A program made the position numbers and the translations under genes. Positions 12,919 through 14,433 of a stretch of 14,433 bases of DNA are shown piece by piece. Under the pieces are notes generated by a model, which was given only the letters and a program-made list of their open reading frames with translations, made no database searches and was not told where the DNA came from. The stretch is from the NCBI GenBank assembly GCA_017452305.1, contig JAFTMQ010000131.1, positions 1-14,433 of the forward strand, read 5' to 3'. The stretch is from Clostridia bacterium (GTDB taxonomy: Bacteria; Bacillota; Clostridia; Christensenellales; Borkfalkiaceae). Every line of letters begins with the position of its first letter. Position 1 is the first letter of the stretch.

Positions 12919-13026
12919 GCAAAGCAAGGCTTTGCGTGAATTGAAAAGCTTTGCTTTTCCATGAATTGAGAGCAAGGCTGTCGTGAATTGCGCTGTCGGC
13001 GCATGAATTGCAAGACGTTGTCTTGC
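12919..13026 (+). repeat. Hairpin array C (five hairpins with RTGAATT linkers)
   Basis: Starting three bases after the hydrolase stop: GCAAAGC-AAG-GCTTTGC (12919-12935), GTGAATT, GAAAAGC-TTT-GCTTTTC (12943-12959), CATGAATT, GAGAGC-AAG-GCTGTC with one mismatch (12968-12982), GTGAATT, GCGCT-GTC-GGCGC with one G-U (12990-13002), ATGAATT, GCAAGAC-GTT-GTCTTGC (13010-13026). Loops are all three bases. The tail GTTATGGAAAAAATAG leads straight into the terminator at 13041. This is the longest of the three arrays and, unlike A and B, sits at the 3' end of a transcription unit. Confidence 0.8.
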
Positions 13027-13040
13027 GTTATGGAAAAAAT

Positions 13041-13072
13041 AGCGGTTTGGCAATAAGTCAAGCCGCTTTTTT
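13041..13072 (+). terminator. Intrinsic terminator after the glycoside hydrolase
   Basis: AGCGGTTTG (13041-13049) pairs with CAAGCCGCT (13059-13067) through nine pairs, one of them G-U, with a nine-base loop. Six T follow (13067-13072), and an A-run precedes the stem, so it may also work on the other strand. It ends the hydrolase transcript before the promoter at 13104. Confidence 0.85.
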
Positions 13073-13103
13073 GTATGGCATAACAATTTTTTTATTCGAG
13101 CGT

Positions 13104-13136
13104 TTGACAGGGCGCGTATCATTATGTTATAATGAT
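13104..13136 (+). promoter_or_regulatory. Consensus sigma-A promoter with an operator-like palindrome over the -10
   Basis: TTGACA (13104-13109) and TATAAT (13128-13133) are both perfect consensus boxes with an 18-base spacer. ATCATTAT (13118-13125) and ATAATGAT (13129-13136) form a perfect 8-bp inverted repeat around GTT that covers the -10 box. A dimeric repressor bound there would block the polymerase. The regulator is not in the window. This promoter drives the thioesterase and iorA. Confidence 0.8.
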
Positions 13137-13164
13137 AAAAATATTTCTTTTTTTAAGGTGCGAG

Positions 13165-13569
13165 ATGGAAAACGTAGAAAAAATGAAGGCGTTTTTTCAA
13201 AAGGACGCGTTTGCGGCGGGGATCGGCTTGGAAATTTGTTCCGTTACGGACAGGGAAGCGGTGATCACCGTGCAAATTACGGATGGACATTTGAATGCCA
13301 ACGGTTGCGTGCAGGGCGGAATGCTGTATTCGATTGCCGATTTCGCGTTTGCGACCATTAGCAACTTTTTGCACCCGATTACGGTAACGCAAAGCGGACA
13401 TATCCAATATCTGCGCGCTGCGTTCACTTCGTCTTTAAAGGCGGTGGCAAGGGAAAGGGCGCGGTGCGGACGGAATACCGCTTGTGAGGTTACCGTTTAC
13501 GACGATAAGGACGAGGTGGTTTGCGTGTGCCATTTTAGTGGTTTTGTAAAGGAAACGGCGGCACATTAA
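13165..13569 (+). CDS. PaaI-type hotdog-fold acyl-CoA thioesterase
   Basis: The 134-residue protein has the hotdog thioesterase signature of the PaaI family: HLNANGCVQGGMLYSIADFAFA (residues 41-62), where the Asn-Gly pair, Gly-Gly and Asp are usual active-site or CoA-contact positions. A Gln stands where many members have His before the Gly pair. A later segment QSGHIQYLRAA (76-86) is also typical. It would hydrolyse an aryl- or acyl-CoA, possibly releasing CoA from dead-end thioesters. I chose the ATG at 13165 (AAGGTG 4 nt upstream); an in-frame ATG at 13132 overlaps the -10 box and cannot be transcribed from this promoter. It is followed by iorA after 22 bases. PaaI-like thioesterases next to iorAB and phenylacetate-CoA ligase genes are a common arrangement in anaerobes. 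Confidence 0.87.
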   Translation: MENVEKMKAFFQKDAFAAGIGLEICSVTDREAVITVQITDGHLNANGCVQGGMLYSIADFAFATISNFLHPITVTQSGHIQYLRAAFTSSLKAVARERARCGRNTACEVTVYDDKDEVVCVCHFSGFVKETAAH

Positions 13570-13591
13570 AGTGAATACAAAGGATAAAGCT

Positions 13592-14433
13592 ATGAAAGAA
13601 TTGATGTTGACAAACAAAGCGATTGCGCGTGGCGCGTACGAGGCGGGGGTGAAGGTGCTTTCCGCGTATCCCGGCACGCCGAGCACGGAAATTGCGGAAA
13701 ATTTCGCAAAGCACGAGGGCGTGTATGCGGAGTGGGCACCCAACGAAAAGGTCGCAGTAGAGGTAGCGGTCGGCGCGGCGGTTGCCGGCGCAAGGGCGAT
13801 GGCGTGCATGAAGCACGTGGGCTTGAACGTGGCGGCAGACCCTCTCTTTACCGCGGCATATACGGGGATCAACGGCGGTTTGGTGATTGTCGTTGCGGAT
13901 GATCCCGGTATGCATTCCTCGCAAAACGAGCAGGATTCCCGTTTCTATGCAAGAAGCGCGCATATCCCTATGCTTGAACCCTCGGACGCAAACGAGGCGA
14001 AGGAGTTTGTCAAGCTCGCGTATGAAATTAGTGAAAAATTCGACACGCCCGTATTGCTTCGCGAAACGACGCGCGTTGCGCATTCGCATGGTATTGTAGA
14101 GCTTTGCGAACGGGACGAGGTAGGGGTAAAGCCCTATCAAAAGGACGCGGCGAAGTACGTTATGATGCCTGCAAACGCCATCAAACGGCACATGGTTGTT
14201 GAGGCGCGCGATAAGGCGTTGGAAGAATACGTTTGCTCGTTGCCCTGCAATAAAGCGGAATACACCAACAAAAACGAGGTGGGTATCGTTTGCTCGGGTG
14301 CGGTTTACGAATACGTAAAAGAGGCGTTGCCGAACGCGAACGTTTATAAGGTTTCCACCTTTCATCCCGTACCTGCCCCCGCAATTTTTGAGTTTTCCAA
14401 GAACGTCAACGGCTTGTACGTTATTGAGGAATT
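13592..14433 (+). CDS. iorA: Indolepyruvate ferredoxin oxidoreductase alpha subunit, 3' end outside window
   Basis: IorA, with IorB, oxidatively decarboxylates aryl pyruvates (from Trp, Phe, Tyr) to aryl-acetyl-CoA using ferredoxin. About 280 codons are present and open to the window edge; the full protein is usually near 600 residues. The N-terminus LTNKAIARGAYEAGVKVLSAYPGTPSTEI is diagnostic. It is followed by EWAPNEKVAVEVAVGAAVAGARAMACMKHVGLNVAADPL and the segment VVADDPGMHSSQNEQDSR, all typical of the pyrimidine-binding part of this thiamine-diphosphate enzyme. The C-terminal thiamine-diphosphate and ferredoxin-like parts are beyond the window. AAAGGA lies 7 nt before the ATG. Co-transcription with the thioesterase is likely. 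I see no functional tie to the microcompartment. Confidence 0.93.
   Translation, partial: MKELMLTNKAIARGAYEAGVKVLSAYPGTPSTEIAENFAKHEGVYAEWAPNEKVAVEVAVGAAVAGARAMACMKHVGLNVAADPLFTAAYTGINGGLVIVVADDPGMHSSQNEQDSRFYARSAHIPMLEPSDANEAKEFVKLAYEISEKFDTPVLLRETTRVAHSHGIVELCERDEVGVKPYQKDAAKYVMMPANAIKRHMVVEARDKALEEYVCSLPCNKAEYTNKNEVGIVCSGAVYEYVKEALPNANVYKVSTFHPVPAPAIFEFSKNVNGLYVIEE

Noticed and set aside
12257..12922. 221-residue minus-strand open frame opposite the glycoside hydrolase
   Set aside because: It lies inside a well-supported gene on the other strand and resembles no protein family.
13132..13164. Upstream ATG for the thioesterase
   Set aside because: It overlaps the -10 box of the only promoter and has no ribosome site; the ATG at 13165 gives the normal hotdog length.
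13535..14365. 276-residue minus-strand open frame over iorA
   Set aside because: The + strand frame from 13592 is clearly IorA and stays open to the window end; the minus frame is composition-driven.

Overview
The window is most of a bacterial microcompartment (BMC) locus built around a B12-independent, glycyl-radical diol dehydratase. It is followed by a glycoside hydrolase and by the start of an unrelated aromatic 2-oxoacid module. Every gene I accept is on the + strand. Strong AGGAGG-type ribosome sites, moderate GC and the family content (glycyl radical enzyme, PduS/PduT, IorA, GH106-like hydrolase) suggest a strictly anaerobic, saccharolytic Bacillota, probably an uncultured gut Clostridia lineage. 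That assignment is inference; nothing here fixes the genus.

Layout. 8-1713: two hexameric shell proteins, the phosphotransacylase PduL and a pentameric vertex protein. 1944-3808: a PduS-like Fe-S flavoprotein and the Fe-S trimeric shell protein PduT, overlapping by one base. 3934-7582: the 843-residue glycyl radical dehydratase and its radical-SAM activase. 7955-8913: a permuted shell protein (PduU/EutS) and a PduV/EutP-like GTPase with an unusual Lys-rich tail. 8931-9984: a ParA-type ATPase overlapping a small Lys-rich protein, a good candidate for a compartment-positioning pair like McdA/McdB. A terminator follows. 10106-12916: a large cytoplasmic GH106-like hydrolase. 13104 onward: a consensus promoter with an operator-like palindrome, a PaaI-type thioesterase and the 5' part of iorA, cut by the window edge.

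How it fits together. The dehydratase has the residues expected of a glycerol/1,2-propanediol dehydratase (H166, H283, S284, C438, E440, D452, radical G819). It would make propionaldehyde (or 3-hydroxypropionaldehyde) inside the shell. PduL would convert propionyl-CoA to propionyl-phosphate. PduS and PduT could carry electrons across the shell. The CoA-acylating aldehyde dehydrogenase and the alcohol dehydrogenase that such a compartment needs are not in the window and probably lie upstream. If the hydrolase is a rhamnosidase, it could supply rhamnose, a known source of 1,2-propanediol.

The least expected content is intergenic. Two families of structured elements fill the gaps. (1) Three arrays (3819-3907, 6641-6733, 12919-13026) of tiny hairpins with 5-7 bp stems and mostly 3-nt loops. 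Stem sequences all differ, yet they are separated by a nearly constant linker (RTGAATT or GTGAAA). (2) Four copies (about 1714-1845, 6467-6590, 7582-7703, 7755-7891) of a roughly 120-nt nested stem-loop whose stems differ between copies by compensating changes. Two of these copies are 103/106 identical and flank the activase gene. I know of no named family matching either.
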